Part shown: positions 47,106 to 56,432 of the stretch, piece after piece
Layout: each line of letters opens with the position of its first letter
How positions within the stretch are numbered: the stretch's first letter is position 1
From: Vibrio rarus
Lineage (GTDB): Bacteria; Pseudomonadota; Gammaproteobacteria; Enterobacterales; Vibrionaceae
Length of the DNA: 64,000 bases
Reading direction: 5' to 3'
Assembly (NCBI RefSeq): GCF_024347075.1
Contig: NZ_AP024900.1
Coordinates: 1,550,001 to 1,614,000 of the forward strand
Made by a program: the position numbers and the translations under genes
Notes under the pieces: generated by a model
Seen by the model: only the letters and a program-made list of their open reading frames with translations
What the model was told of the DNA's origin: nothing
Databases searched by the model: none

Positions 47106-48443
47106 ATGCTCAAAATACTCATGTATAAAGCTAATTTTATCGGCACTTTTTATCTCTTTATTGCCTGTTGTGCCATTATCTCTTTTTCCCTTTCTGCCGC
47201 GACCCCTGTGGGCATGAAATATACGATCACACGCGCAGAAAACGCCAACAACAGTAAAAACAGCATGGCACTTCCCTATCTCTTTTCCTCTGAAACTATG
47301 GGCTTAAATGTCGGTGTCGGTGGTGTAATACAAGGGGTGGGACAAGAGCAATTGGTTCTCGGGGCAACAACATGGGCAGGAGCCGAAAGCTACGGCGTAT
47401 CCGCTGGGCTATGGAACTATCGCCCGTGGTTTGCCAACCGCGCTTTTGTCTCCATTGCCGGCATGTACGCTTACTTCCCTGATCAACGAGCGTATACTAA
47501 TGGACAACTGCCTTGGCCCAGTGACACCCCTCGTCCTGGTAGCTCCGGCTCTAGCCCCGATGATTTCATTCAAGGTGAAGGCTTCTCCAATTGGCTTGAT
47601 ATTAAAGTGGAATATGTTTTGCCTATTGGCTCGGCAAAAGACGACCCTACCGCCCATTATCATTTACGCAATGGCTTACTGGTCAATGGCCCAAGTAAAA
47701 CTTATTGGAACCCATTACAAACGGGATCCACTGTGATATTAGCCCGCCAATTTAACCGATATCAATCTTATAAAGCCGCCAACGGTAATGAAAAGGATGG
47801 CGATCTCAGCGCGGTTGAGTTAGGCATTCAGTACGATAATACTGACTTTGCCCCCAACCCATCTATGGGCAGTCGGCAATACATCGGCTACACCTTTGAA
47901 GGCACCATTATTTCACCAGAAAATAGTTGGGACTTTGTTGAGTTGGATTTAAGTCAGTATTTATCCATTGGCGATAGCCAATGGGCAAGGCAGCGTATAT
48001 TCGCCTTCAATTTTTGGACAGGGTACTCTCCATCTTGGTCTATCGCCTTTGATGACAATCAAAGCAGCACCCTAAATGCTCCCCCTTATAACGAAGGCGC
48101 TACACTGGGTGGCTATAATCGCATGCGCGGATACGACGTCAACCGATTTCATGACAAGGCCAGTTTGTATGCGGCGGCAGAGTATCGCTATACCTTACGT
48201 TATAATCCAATAAAAGACGTCTCTTGGTTGCAGTTTCTCAATATTGATTGGTTTCAGCTAGTGGCGTTTGCCGAGGCCGGTCAAGTGGCTCCAAGCTATG
48301 ATATAGCCGAACTCACTTCAGACATGAAATTTGATGGCGGCTTCGCCGTGCGTGCACTAGCGGCAGGCTTGGTAGTACGTTTTGACTATGCGCTGTCCGA
48401 AGAAGGTCAGTATATGTGGTTTATGATCAATCAGCCTTTCTAA
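47106..48443 (+). CDS. Second POTRA-less Omp85/BamA-type outer-membrane barrel protein
   Basis: This protein of about 445 aa has a signal peptide (to about residue 30, FSLSAATP) and the surface-antigen signature GGYNRMRGYDVNRFHDKASLYAAAEYRYTL (about 340-370, in segments) near the C-terminus, which marks the Omp85 barrel, with a terminal F. No POTRA domains are present. The gene start is uncertain: TTG 47064, ATG 47106 or ATG 47121. Its last 17 bases overlap the end of the convergent 140-aa gene. Compare the paralogue-like barrel at 10884-12071. Confidence 0.72.
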   Translation: MLKILMYKANFIGTFYLFIACCAIISFSLSAATPVGMKYTITRAENANNSKNSMALPYLFSSETMGLNVGVGGVIQGVGQEQLVLGATTWAGAESYGVSAGLWNYRPWFANRAFVSIAGMYAYFPDQRAYTNGQLPWPSDTPRPGSSGSSPDDFIQGEGFSNWLDIKVEYVLPIGSAKDDPTAHYHLRNGLLVNGPSKTYWNPLQTGSTVILARQFNRYQSYKAANGNEKDGDLSAVELGIQYDNTDFAPNPSMGSRQYIGYTFEGTIISPENSWDFVELDLSQYLSIGDSQWARQRIFAFNFWTGYSPSWSIAFDDNQSSTLNAPPYNEGATLGGYNRMRGYDVNRFHDKASLYAAAEYRYTLRYNPIKDVSWLQFLNIDWFQLVAFAEAGQVAPSYDIAELTSDMKFDGGFAVRALAAGLVVRFDYALSEEGQYMWFMINQPF

Positions 48444-48849
48444 ACGCAGACCAAGTCACCAATAACATAGGTAATAAGTAGATGAGCGTGGATATCATAT
48501 CAAGATAGGTGTGGTAGCCTTGGTGATGCATGAGTTGCATGTAGGCCAATAGCGAAATCACAGCGATCACTTGCCCAAGACGTGGACCTTTAAGCGTAAT
48601 ATGCACAACAAACACCAATGCAATGGCCGTATGAGTACTGTAGTCTGCAGAAAATGACGGCCAAATAGAAAGCCATTCATCCATCATCATCGAGCCATAC
48701 ACTAAAGCGATGCAGAAAAGCTGCGCCTTAACACAGCAAATACGCAACTGAGGCGAGGCACTTATCAGTAAAAACACACTAGAGATTATCAACACAGGGG
48801 TATACAGATCGGCAATTAAGGCCCACTGTTGATAGGTTAACTCAAACAA
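48427..48849 (-). CDS. Hypothetical four-helix membrane protein (140 aa)
   Basis: It has four likely helices and little outside them; the residues MMMDEWLSIWPSF and HHQGYHTYLDMIST lie between or at helix ends. No family is recognised. It follows the 446-aa membrane gene by 12 bases, and its stop region overlaps by 17 bases the 3' end of the convergent barrel gene. Confidence 0.62.
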   Translation of the reverse strand: MFELTYQQWALIADLYTPVLIISSVFLLISASPQLRICCVKAQLFCIALVYGSMMMDEWLSIWPSFSADYSTHTAIALVFVVHITLKGPRLGQVIAVISLLAYMQLMHHQGYHTYLDMISTLIYLLPMLLVTWSAFRKAD

Positions 48850-48861
48850 GCGTGTCTCTCA

Positions 48862-50202
48862 TTATTGTACTAGCTCAAGCTTAATGATTTTACTACGATC
48901 AAAAGTGACACGGTAACGTGATGTTCTTTCTTTTATTCCGCTAGGCTCGGTTTTCTTTTCATGAATTTTAATCTCAATCCTACCGCGACGAGAAATGCTA
49001 ACCTTACGCGATTTATTGGACGTTGAATACACATACATATCTCTATTTTCACTAGGAAAACAACGCATTATCTGCCCAAGATCGATGGTGGTATTGGTTT
49101 TAATCTTTTTAAATCCGTTATATTCAAAGTTTTTTAAGTTAACGATCTCTTTGAAAAAAAGCGAAATATTCTCTCGATTAGCAATGGCCACTTTAGAGTT
49201 CGGTTGCGAATTGAACCATGTTTCTCCACTACCTAAATCGGTCTTTTTATCCGGCATGCTAAAGGTGGATACGACCCGTGGTTTTTTACGAATGATCTTT
49301 TCAAACACCCAAGATTTAATGCTTTCTTTAAACACATCTCGCACCACATACAAAGCGGCAAAGGCCAACACAAATTGCAAATCCGTGTCCAAACCCATAA
49401 GACGAAACTGAAAAATTACCACACTAAAACCTAACATAATCAAGCCTGTAGCAATAGCGAGGGATAAATAGCGTTCTTTTTCCCCTACTCGCTGACTGCG
49501 GCTATGCACCCTAAGTGGCAGTTCCAATAGTTTTTTTTGTAAATCCGTTTGGTTAAAGACACGCGTCAGTTTTTCTTGATCCTCAGCCTCAATACTCTTC
49601 ACAGAGTAAATGCCTTCATACATTTGAGTAACGCGGTATTCATCTTCAGCCATTGACAATTGTGACAAGTAATCTCTAGCCGCCGTCGCCCCTTTGATGT
49701 TTTGTACATAAGCCGTTTGTCGCAGCAGATATTGCTCAAACTCATAAGATAAGATGGCATCTACTTTACGAAAACGTTCAAATTTTTGGTCATCTTCTAG
49801 TGAAAAGCGACGAAATGACGTTAAAATATTCGAATGGCCTTTCGCCTTTTCAATGATCTCTTCTACTGCTTGATCTTCTTTTTGTTGGCTGGTTTTAAAG
49901 GAACGAATTTCGTTAATAAAAAGATACGCAAACAAGCTGATAGAGGTTTTATAGGAGTCATAAGGAAGCTGTTCTTTCTCTAAAATTTTGATATACAACA
50001 GCATCAAGCTAATGCTTTTTCCTTTATGAAAGCGCCGGGTTTGAGTAAAGGAACTATCGAAGAAATCGCCTGCAGAAAACGTATCCCCAAGATCGATACT
50101 GCTTGGAATAACAAACTCAACTTTTGTTTCTACTTGCGAAGCGGCAGAGAGTGTTTGTTGCAGTTCAATACTCTTTTTAGCCGTTATCTTCAGATCTAAC
50201 AT
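48862..50202 (-). CDS. Hypothetical membrane protein of 446 aa
   Basis: I do not recognise the family. The first about 240 residues are soluble and mostly helical with charged heptad-like stretches (EDQAVEEIIEKAKGHS, EAEDQEKLTRVFNQTDLQKKLLEL), followed by two hydrophobic helices (about 246-265 and 274-290) and a basic, beta-rich C-terminal domain of about 150 residues (RKVSISRRGRIEIKIHEKK, YRVTFDRSKIIKLELV). This topology (cytoplasmic domains on both sides of a hairpin in the membrane) suggests an anchored regulator or toxin-like partner; that is guesswork. A 140-aa membrane gene follows in the same operon. Confidence 0.68.
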   Translation of the reverse strand: MLDLKITAKKSIELQQTLSAASQVETKVEFVIPSSIDLGDTFSAGDFFDSSFTQTRRFHKGKSISLMLLYIKILEKEQLPYDSYKTSISLFAYLFINEIRSFKTSQQKEDQAVEEIIEKAKGHSNILTSFRRFSLEDDQKFERFRKVDAILSYEFEQYLLRQTAYVQNIKGATAARDYLSQLSMAEDEYRVTQMYEGIYSVKSIEAEDQEKLTRVFNQTDLQKKLLELPLRVHSRSQRVGEKERYLSLAIATGLIMLGFSVVIFQFRLMGLDTDLQFVLAFAALYVVRDVFKESIKSWVFEKIIRKKPRVVSTFSMPDKKTDLGSGETWFNSQPNSKVAIANRENISLFFKEIVNLKNFEYNGFKKIKTNTTIDLGQIMRCFPSENRDMYVYSTSNKSRKVSISRRGRIEIKIHEKKTEPSGIKERTSRYRVTFDRSKIIKLELVQ

Positions 50203-50633
50203 TTATCCAAACATCCTTGTAACACATCCAATATAACGACACATTGTAACATTGTTCTGCGCACAAAGCGTATGCCCATGTTCAAGTTCTACCCTTTTGA
50301 AAGCGTTAGAAAAAGTAACTTAAACGCCTCATTTAAGCCAAAACATCACGCCATAAAGGGCGTGATAAGCAAGCCAAAGGCATTAACTATTGGTGTTACT
50401 GTATTGTGTTCTTAGGGTAATAAGCATAAGCCGTTAGTATGACTAACTATTGAAAGACAAGGGGCATCTCTATGGGTTCTATTAGAGCTTAATTAACCAT
50501 TGTTTAGGGAAAAAGGAGCAATACTCTTTTCATATTCCGCGTCCTACTTATATTATAGCTTCTCTTTGTAACTTCAATTCTTGCTTCAGTTTGTAGTAAG
50601 TCAAACCGACCATTATCAGTAAGTGAGTATCAC
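50203..50633. other. 431-bp intergenic region between divergent genes
   Basis: No gene seen. It has a hairpin ATCACGCC/GGCGTGAT at 50345-50366 without T runs and several very short ORFs (MGSIRA near 50470, MTNY near 50440) that could be chance. The promoters of the 446-aa gene and the DMT transporter gene must lie here; no known operator is recognised. Confidence 0.35.
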
Positions 50634-51494
50634 GTGCGTATTTTGTTGTTAACCCTATTGGCCATGATTGCTTTTGCCGCCAATTCTCTTCTGTCTCGCT
50701 TAGCACTTGTGGATGGCGCTATTTCTGCCGAACTATTTACTGTCATTCGTCTGGTTTCTGGAGCGACGACATTAACGCTTATTTTGCTGCTCACCCAAGG
50801 CCGCCGTGTTTTTTATTCACAGTGGAAAAGCGCATGTTACTCAGGCGTAAGCTTATTTTTGTATGCCTTACTTTTTTCCATTGCTTATACTCGGTTAACC
50901 ACAGGTGCCGGTGCGTTAATTTTATTTGGCGCGGTGCAATTTTCCCTGTTAGGTGCGCACTTAATTCAAGGGTATCGCTTTCGCACACTCGAGTGGGTGG
51001 GGATAGGGATTTCGTGTTGTGGCTTTATAAGTCTAGTGGGTCCTTCCTCTTCCTTTTTATCTATCTGGCCGGTGCTATGCATGTTAATTTCAGGGTTGAG
51101 TTGGGCAAGCTTTACTTTATTAGCCAAACAGTCGCAATCTGCGCTTCCTGCCACCACTAAAGGGTTTATCATGGCTTCGCTGTTGTCACTAACGCTGATA
51201 CCTTGGTTATTTGATAGTGGCTCATTCAATACAAAAGCGATGATGTACGCCATTCTATCTGGTGCAATAACTTCTGGTCTTGGCTATGTACTTTGGTATG
51301 CCGTAGTGCCAAAAATCAGTTTACTGAGTGCTTCTTTATCACAACTTCTCGTTCCGGCTATCGCTATGCTAATGGGCTGTGTCTTTTTACAAGAGGCACT
51401 AGATTTACACAGTATCACTAGCATGTTGCTTATTCTTGGGGGCATAGCACTGACCTTATATCAGCAACACGCTTCCCAAAGCCTTAAGGATTAA
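50634..51494 (+). CDS. DMT/EamA-family transporter
   Basis: This 286-aa inner-membrane protein has ten helices with two EamA repeats (about 1-135 and 145-280), the second beginning SGLSWASFTLLAKQS. Members export or import metabolites such as amino acids and nucleotides; substrate unknown. The start GTG 50634 has a GTGAG-type ribosome site eight bases upstream. No terminator is seen after it. Confidence 0.85.
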   Translation: MRILLLTLLAMIAFAANSLLSRLALVDGAISAELFTVIRLVSGATTLTLILLLTQGRRVFYSQWKSACYSGVSLFLYALLFSIAYTRLTTGAGALILFGAVQFSLLGAHLIQGYRFRTLEWVGIGISCCGFISLVGPSSSFLSIWPVLCMLISGLSWASFTLLAKQSQSALPATTKGFIMASLLSLTLIPWLFDSGSFNTKAMMYAILSGAITSGLGYVLWYAVVPKISLLSASLSQLLVPAIAMLMGCVFLQEALDLHSITSMLLILGGIALTLYQQHASQSLKD

Positions 51495-51587
51495 GGGTTA
51501 ATTAATTTTCCCCACCGCCAGAACTGAACAAACAACCATCAGTTGCACCAATTTGGACAGTATTATGCCCGAAAATGTACAAAAATA

Positions 51588-51630
51588 TTGACATGTGTCA
51601 CATCTGTAATGATTATGTCATATATTGACA
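51588..51630 (+). promoter_or_regulatory. Promoter and TGACA/TGTCA operator cluster before the NRAMP-like gene
   Basis: TTGACA (51588-51593) and GATTAT (51611-51616), with a 17-base spacer, form a fair promoter. Inverted pairs TGACA-TG-TGTCA (51589-51600) and TGTCA-TATAT-TGACA (51616-51630) flank it and look like an operator. The regulator is unknown. Confidence 0.42.
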
Positions 51631-51657
51631 AGATAAATATCACACATGGACGTGACA

Positions 51658-52926
51658 ATGAACAAAGCGGTATCCCCTCAATCAATCCCCTCTCAATTAC
51701 AATCTCTAAGTCGCTCTTTAGGGCCTGGGATCATGGCGGCTGCGGCTGCGGTAGGTGGCTCTCATTTAGTGGCATCCACTAAAGCGGGCGCAATTTATGG
51801 ATGGCAACTGGCCCTTTTAATTTTGCTAGTTAATCTATTTAAATACCCATTTTTTCGAGCAGGGGTGCAGTACACCATTGGCACGAAAACAAGTTTGGTC
51901 GAAGGTTACTCAAAGCTTGGCAAGCCGTATCTTATCGCATTTGCTGTATTGAGCATTATTTCTGCCGTGGTGAATACTGCGGCTCTACTGATGTTTAGTG
52001 CCAGTTTGCTCGCGTATTTTATTCCTGTCGATCTCTCTATGACAACGCTCTGCATCATCATATTGATCACCTGTTTGAGCATTTTACTCATAGGTCATTA
52101 CAAAGCACTGGATGCACTGTCTAAAATAATCATGGCCGTACTCACCGTCACCACTTTGATTGCGGTGGCCATAGCTTTTAGTAACCCAGTTCAACCACAA
52201 CCAGACTTTGTTGCTCCCTCTCCTTGGACACTCGCGGCCATAGGCTTTATTGTTGTCACTATGGGGTGGATGCCAGCGCCTATAGAAATTTCGAGCTTAA
52301 CCTCTATGTGGTTAAAATCTCAGTGCCGTGATCAAAATGTGACGGCTAAATCAGCCCTATTTGATTTTAATGTCGGCTATATCAGTACCGCCATTCTCGC
52401 ATTGGTCTTTGTTTCATTAGGGGCACTATTGATGTATGGCTCTGGGGTAGAATTACAAACTTCAGGGGTGGGGTTTTCACACCAATTAATTGGTTTGTAT
52501 GCATCAACCATAGGTGAATGGTCTCGTTATTTAGTGGCGGTGATCGCTTTCTTCTGTATTTTTGGTAGTACCATTACCGTTATTGATGGCTACTCTCGTG
52601 TCATTACCGAGTCTCAGCGCTTATTACGTAAGAACCAAACCATTCACCCTATCACCAATCAAATTTGGATGGTTTGCGTAAGCTCGGCTGCATTATGCAT
52701 TGTGGTGTTTCTTGCCAAAGCCTTGTTGCCTATGCTCAACTTTGCCATGGTACTTGCGTTTATCACTACCCCATTCTTTGCCTTATTGAACTTTATTTTG
52801 GTGACTCGAACTCCACTACCTAAAGAATTGTCTGTGGGCCCTAAACTAAAGGCACTATCCATTGTTGGCTTGATCTACTTATTTGGATTTCTTGCTTTAT
52901 TTATTTGGTGGAAATGGTTCATGTAA
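51658..52926 (+). CDS. NRAMP-family-like metal transporter
   Basis: This protein of about 422 aa has 11 helices and NRAMP-family order. However, the usual first-helix metal motif DPGN is replaced by the pattern GPGIMAAAAAVGGSHLVAST, and the sixth-helix MPH by MPAPIEISS, so the canonical manganese site is not kept. It belongs to a divergent NRAMP-related group whose substrate could be another cation, such as Mg2+. ATG 51658 is preferred over ATG 51646, as GGA is placed suitably before it. It may be controlled by the palindromic cluster upstream. Confidence 0.82.
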   Translation: MNKAVSPQSIPSQLQSLSRSLGPGIMAAAAAVGGSHLVASTKAGAIYGWQLALLILLVNLFKYPFFRAGVQYTIGTKTSLVEGYSKLGKPYLIAFAVLSIISAVVNTAALLMFSASLLAYFIPVDLSMTTLCIIILITCLSILLIGHYKALDALSKIIMAVLTVTTLIAVAIAFSNPVQPQPDFVAPSPWTLAAIGFIVVTMGWMPAPIEISSLTSMWLKSQCRDQNVTAKSALFDFNVGYISTAILALVFVSLGALLMYGSGVELQTSGVGFSHQLIGLYASTIGEWSRYLVAVIAFFCIFGSTITVIDGYSRVITESQRLLRKNQTIHPITNQIWMVCVSSAALCIVVFLAKALLPMLNFAMVLAFITTPFFALLNFILVTRTPLPKELSVGPKLKALSIVGLIYLFGFLALFIWWKWFM

Positions 52927-52943
52927 GCGAAACATCACTACTT

Positions 52944-52988
52944 TAATACGCACAAAGGCAGCCTATTTGGCTGCCTTTGTGCGTATTG
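52944..52988. terminator. Long perfect hairpin after the NRAMP-like gene
   Basis: A 19-bp perfect stem, AATACGCACAAAGGCAGCC with its complement, surrounds a TATTT loop (52945-52987). It is far longer than the average terminator in this window and lacks a strong T run after it, though TTGAT TTCAT follows. It may act in both directions or protect the transcript. Confidence 0.7.
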
Positions 52989-53002
52989 ATTTCATAAAAG
53001 TT

Positions 53003-53162
53003 GTGCCAATCGTAGTCATTAACTGATCATTCTAGCTTGTTAACACACATGATAACGGCGTTGCAATTTTTGAATGTAGAACAATATTTATCAAAAATAG
53101 CGCCTTGTTCTCAAGTGTTTTTCCTGCGCTATTTCTGAGCACTTAATTACTGTGATTGGTAT
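53003..53162 (+). repeat. Dispersed repeat, copy C (diverged, 160 bp)
   Basis: It keeps the GATTGGTAT right terminus, the CCTTGTT and TTTTTCCTGCGCTATTTCTGA blocks and, with changes, the left end (GTGCCAATCG). Many substitutions suggest an older copy. Its right tip (GGTATTA) provides the TAA stop codon of the minus-strand U32-family gene. Confidence 0.8.
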
Positions 53163-55189
53163 TAAATTCCCTTATGGTATTGGTGATTACTGGTTGGCGA
53201 GACTTGATTATAAATGGCAGAAACAGTCTCTCCATCAGCCATTTGACTCTTAATTGCGGCCAAAAACAGATCCACTAATTGTCTGTGGCTGACCTGTAAT
53301 TGGGTCTGTGTTTGAATATCTCGAAGATCAATACATACATCAGTAAACAGCTGTGGGTAATCTTCTAGCACTTTGAGATTTAACACATTGTGTTCACTAT
53401 AAATGCTGTTGTGACTGCCTTTGTGTTTTTGCACCACATATGGGTTATCTTTGAGGTTAATAATGGATGTGTGTTTTTCACAGCGTTTTAAACACCCTTT
53501 ATTGATTTTGATCTTCTTACAGCCTGCCGTTTGCTGAAACAGACATTGGCGACTGGTTAACAAGGTATTTGGGTGATACACGCTATAGAATGTTCTAAAG
53601 CCTTGCCCTCGTTTAATATGACGAATTTGCTTTTTACTCAATTCATTCGAGATAAACGCACCACTGGCGGCAAACTCTTGCTGCAAACAATGCATCGCAA
53701 ATGAGTTCGTTATATTCATTTGTGGCCCTGCAATCCAACTCAAGCCTAACTGTTGCGCTTGATAACCAATACCGGAGTTATTAGTCACTAATTCACTAGG
53801 ACGAATATGCTCGAGAAACTGCACTGCTGCTGTAAAGTCTTCACCGATTAAGATCGCTGGGAAAGACGGCTTTAGATTTGGGTACTGTTCAAATAATGTC
53901 AGTAACTGGGCAAGCTCCGCTTTCATCCCCATCGGCATTTGATAATAAGTATCAAATTGGGGATCTAACGCCAAAGACACATGATCACGGTTAGAAATTA
54001 ACACCGACAAACGTGCAATACTGTTTTCAGGATTGTGGTGGGTTAGCGTCTGTATACGAAGAGGTTCAATGCCCCCTTTCAAACTTGAGGTGCTAGATGA
54101 TGAAGTCTCAATATCAAAATGGGCCGTTTGCTGCGCAACATGTTCAATGATCTGTGTTTTATCATCGTACAGCTTACTTTTGATCGCCTTAACTTGTTCT
54201 GTAGAAGTACAGCGATACACATTCGAGAAATGCGTTACTGCATTATCTCTTGGGTTATCAATGTACATATTTTTTCCAACGTTACCTTGTAAAAATCCGT
54301 TGGAAAAATCACGGTTAAACACGGTATACAGTTGCGTGGTATCTGTAGATAAACGTTTACCGTCGCAATACCTGTCTATTTGTTTGCGCCAATTATCCAC
54401 CACAGTAAACACATAGTGAGATTTTTTAATCCTGCCTTCCACTTTAAGGGAATAGACACCCGCATCCACTAGCGCTTCAAGATCACCAAAGGCCGAGTTA
54501 TCTTTGAGGTTAAGAGGGTAATTGTTGCCTGTTGTCGTTGTTTGATACTGCTCACGACAAGGTTGACTGCATCGACCTCGGTTACCTGATGCACCATTGC
54601 GCGCCGAACTGATGTAACACAAGCCTGAAAAACCAATACAATAAGAACCATGAACAAACACTTCCATTAGTACATTATGCTGATGACCAAAGTGAGCTAA
54701 CGGTTTAATTTCAGTAATCGTCAACTCTCGGGAAAGATTAACTCTACTGACACCCATCTGCTTCAGAAAACGTATTTGTCCCTCATTATGGGTATTGAGT
54801 TGTGTAGAAGCGTGTACATCCAAATCAGGGAAATAGACTTTTAATAAGTACGCAAGCCCCATATCTTGCACAATAACACCGTCAATATCTGTGGTATTTA
54901 ACTGGCTAAGCAAGCGTACAATAGCGGGAATTTCGCTTTCTAAGATAAGAACATTCAGCGTAAGAAAAATTTTACACTGCTGCTGATGGGCTAACTTAAG
55001 TACGCCATTTAGATTATCTAAAGTAAGGTTTGCTGCGCGATTACGGGCATTAAACCTATCTAAACCACAATAGATGGCATCTGCGCCCGCAGCAATGGCC
55101 GCTTTGATGGATTCAAGATCGCCACCTGGGGCTAAAAGCTCAAACTGTTCTCTTTTCACAATATCTTCCCGAGAAAAATAGGCGCACAT
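53162..55189 (-). CDS. U32-family peptidase-like protein
   Basis: This 675-aa protein has the U32 domain with the N-terminal TIM-barrel-like part (FELLAPGGDLESIKAAIAAGADAIYCG, in segments) and the cysteine cluster ISSARNGASGNRGRCSQPCR (about 192-215) together with CIGFSGLC before it, which coordinates an Fe-S cluster in RlhA/TrhP/UbiU-type proteins. In this family, RNA hydroxylation or O2-independent ubiquinone hydroxylation is known; the length (about 650-680) is closest to RlhA (23S rRNA hydroxylation), but I cannot be sure. The C-terminal part has more cysteines (CLFQQTAGCKK, CLKRCEKH). Its stop codon lies inside repeat copy C. Confidence 0.8.
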   Translation of the reverse strand: MCAYFSREDIVKREQFELLAPGGDLESIKAAIAAGADAIYCGLDRFNARNRAANLTLDNLNGVLKLAHQQQCKIFLTLNVLILESEIPAIVRLLSQLNTTDIDGVIVQDMGLAYLLKVYFPDLDVHASTQLNTHNEGQIRFLKQMGVSRVNLSRELTITEIKPLAHFGHQHNVLMEVFVHGSYCIGFSGLCYISSARNGASGNRGRCSQPCREQYQTTTTGNNYPLNLKDNSAFGDLEALVDAGVYSLKVEGRIKKSHYVFTVVDNWRKQIDRYCDGKRLSTDTTQLYTVFNRDFSNGFLQGNVGKNMYIDNPRDNAVTHFSNVYRCTSTEQVKAIKSKLYDDKTQIIEHVAQQTAHFDIETSSSSTSSLKGGIEPLRIQTLTHHNPENSIARLSVLISNRDHVSLALDPQFDTYYQMPMGMKAELAQLLTLFEQYPNLKPSFPAILIGEDFTAAVQFLEHIRPSELVTNNSGIGYQAQQLGLSWIAGPQMNITNSFAMHCLQQEFAASGAFISNELSKKQIRHIKRGQGFRTFYSVYHPNTLLTSRQCLFQQTAGCKKIKINKGCLKRCEKHTSIINLKDNPYVVQKHKGSHNSIYSEHNVLNLKVLEDYPQLFTDVCIDLRDIQTQTQLQVSHRQLVDLFLAAIKSQMADGETVSAIYNQVSPTSNHQYHKGI

Positions 55190-55387
55190 CTTACGTGATA
55201 ATTCGCAAAAAGTAACCTAGAGCGATGAATATACAACCAGTTATCGCCTAAGTATTGTGCTTACTAGCGCATATTTTATTTTGCCAAAGCCATGACAAAC
55301 ATGGCATCATAGCGCAAAGGGTTCATTTGTAATACAAAACAACAAGAGTGAGCCACCTTATTCATCTTTATTTCATTGTGGACGGTT

Positions 55388-56344
55388 ATGGGACTTATTG
55401 ATCAACTGGCTTTTTCTATCTCTGTAACAGGGCCTATCTGCTTAATATTAATTATGGGCGTGGTTTTGAAAAAAACCTCTATTATTAATGACTCATTTAT
55501 AGAAAGTGCCTCTAATTTGGTTTTTAAAGTGACCTTACCAACGATGCTCTTTCTTAGCCTAGTAGAGGCCGATCATGACTTTGCCACCAGTGCATCTTTA
55601 GTTGGCTTTAGTATCGGTAGTAACTTACTCTTTTTTGCATTTTGCAGTGCATTGATCGCCATCATATTGAAAGGAAATAAAGACAACGGAGTGATTGTTC
55701 AAGGGGCTTTTCGTGCCAATACCGGCATTATCGCTCTAGCCTATGTTGCCAACATGTATGGCAATGAAGGTTTAGCTACAGCCGCTATCTATGTCGCCGC
55801 AACCACACTTTTGTATAATGTTCTAGCGGTTATCTCTTTAACTCCTAAAGGGGCACAAACCGGCGCTAGCGCTATAAAAACCATATTAAAAAGCATTACC
55901 AGTAATCCGCTTATTATCTCTATTATGGCCGGATTGCTGTATTCCTTTATCGGTTTACCTGTCCCTAAAATTGCCTCCGATGCCGGCCATTACTTTGCCA
56001 GTATGACTCTCCCCCTAGCACTGTTATGTACCGGAGGTTCGTTAGATTTACACTCCCTTAAACATGAAACATTACCAACATGGATAGCCACCGTACTTAA
56101 ATTAGTCATCGCTCCCATCGTTAGTTGTTTACTTGCTTATGCCCTTGGCTTTCATGGTCCAGCATTGGGCATTATCTTCTTTATGACGGCCTCACCTACC
56201 GCTGCGGCAAGTTATGTCATGGCCCGCTCTATGGGGGGCAATTCAACCTTGGCGGCCAATATCATCGCCCTCACAACGATTGCATCTATCGTCACCACTA
56301 CGGCAGGATTGGTTATTTTAAACAGCTTGAACCTGCTTTATTAA
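55388..56344 (+). CDS. AEC (auxin efflux carrier)-family transporter
   Basis: This protein of about 318 aa has ten helices in two inverted five-helix repeats. Family marks are FRANTGIIALAYVANMYG (about 108-125) and FMTASPTAAASYVMARSMGG (about 266-285). Bacterial members export or import organic acids such as malate; substrate unknown. ATG 55388 (GGA five bases upstream) is preferred over TTG 55376. It is a single-gene unit. Confidence 0.86.
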   Translation: MGLIDQLAFSISVTGPICLILIMGVVLKKTSIINDSFIESASNLVFKVTLPTMLFLSLVEADHDFATSASLVGFSIGSNLLFFAFCSALIAIILKGNKDNGVIVQGAFRANTGIIALAYVANMYGNEGLATAAIYVAATTLLYNVLAVISLTPKGAQTGASAIKTILKSITSNPLIISIMAGLLYSFIGLPVPKIASDAGHYFASMTLPLALLCTGGSLDLHSLKHETLPTWIATVLKLVIAPIVSCLLAYALGFHGPALGIIFFMTASPTAAASYVMARSMGGNSTLAANIIALTTIASIVTTTAGLVILNSLNLLY

Positions 56345-56360
56345 GCGGTATCCACATAGC

Positions 56361-56387
56361 ATAAAGCCCATAATATATGGGCTTTAT
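56361..56387. terminator. Terminator between the AEC gene and the 62-aa gene
   Basis: AAAGCCCATA (56363-56372) pairs with TATGGGCTTT (56376-56385) around a three-base loop, flanked by AT-rich sequence, usable in both directions. Confidence 0.7.
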
Positions 56388-56432
56388 AGGTACAATCTAA
56401 ATAGTTATTAGTGTTGCTGTTATAAATCGCAA

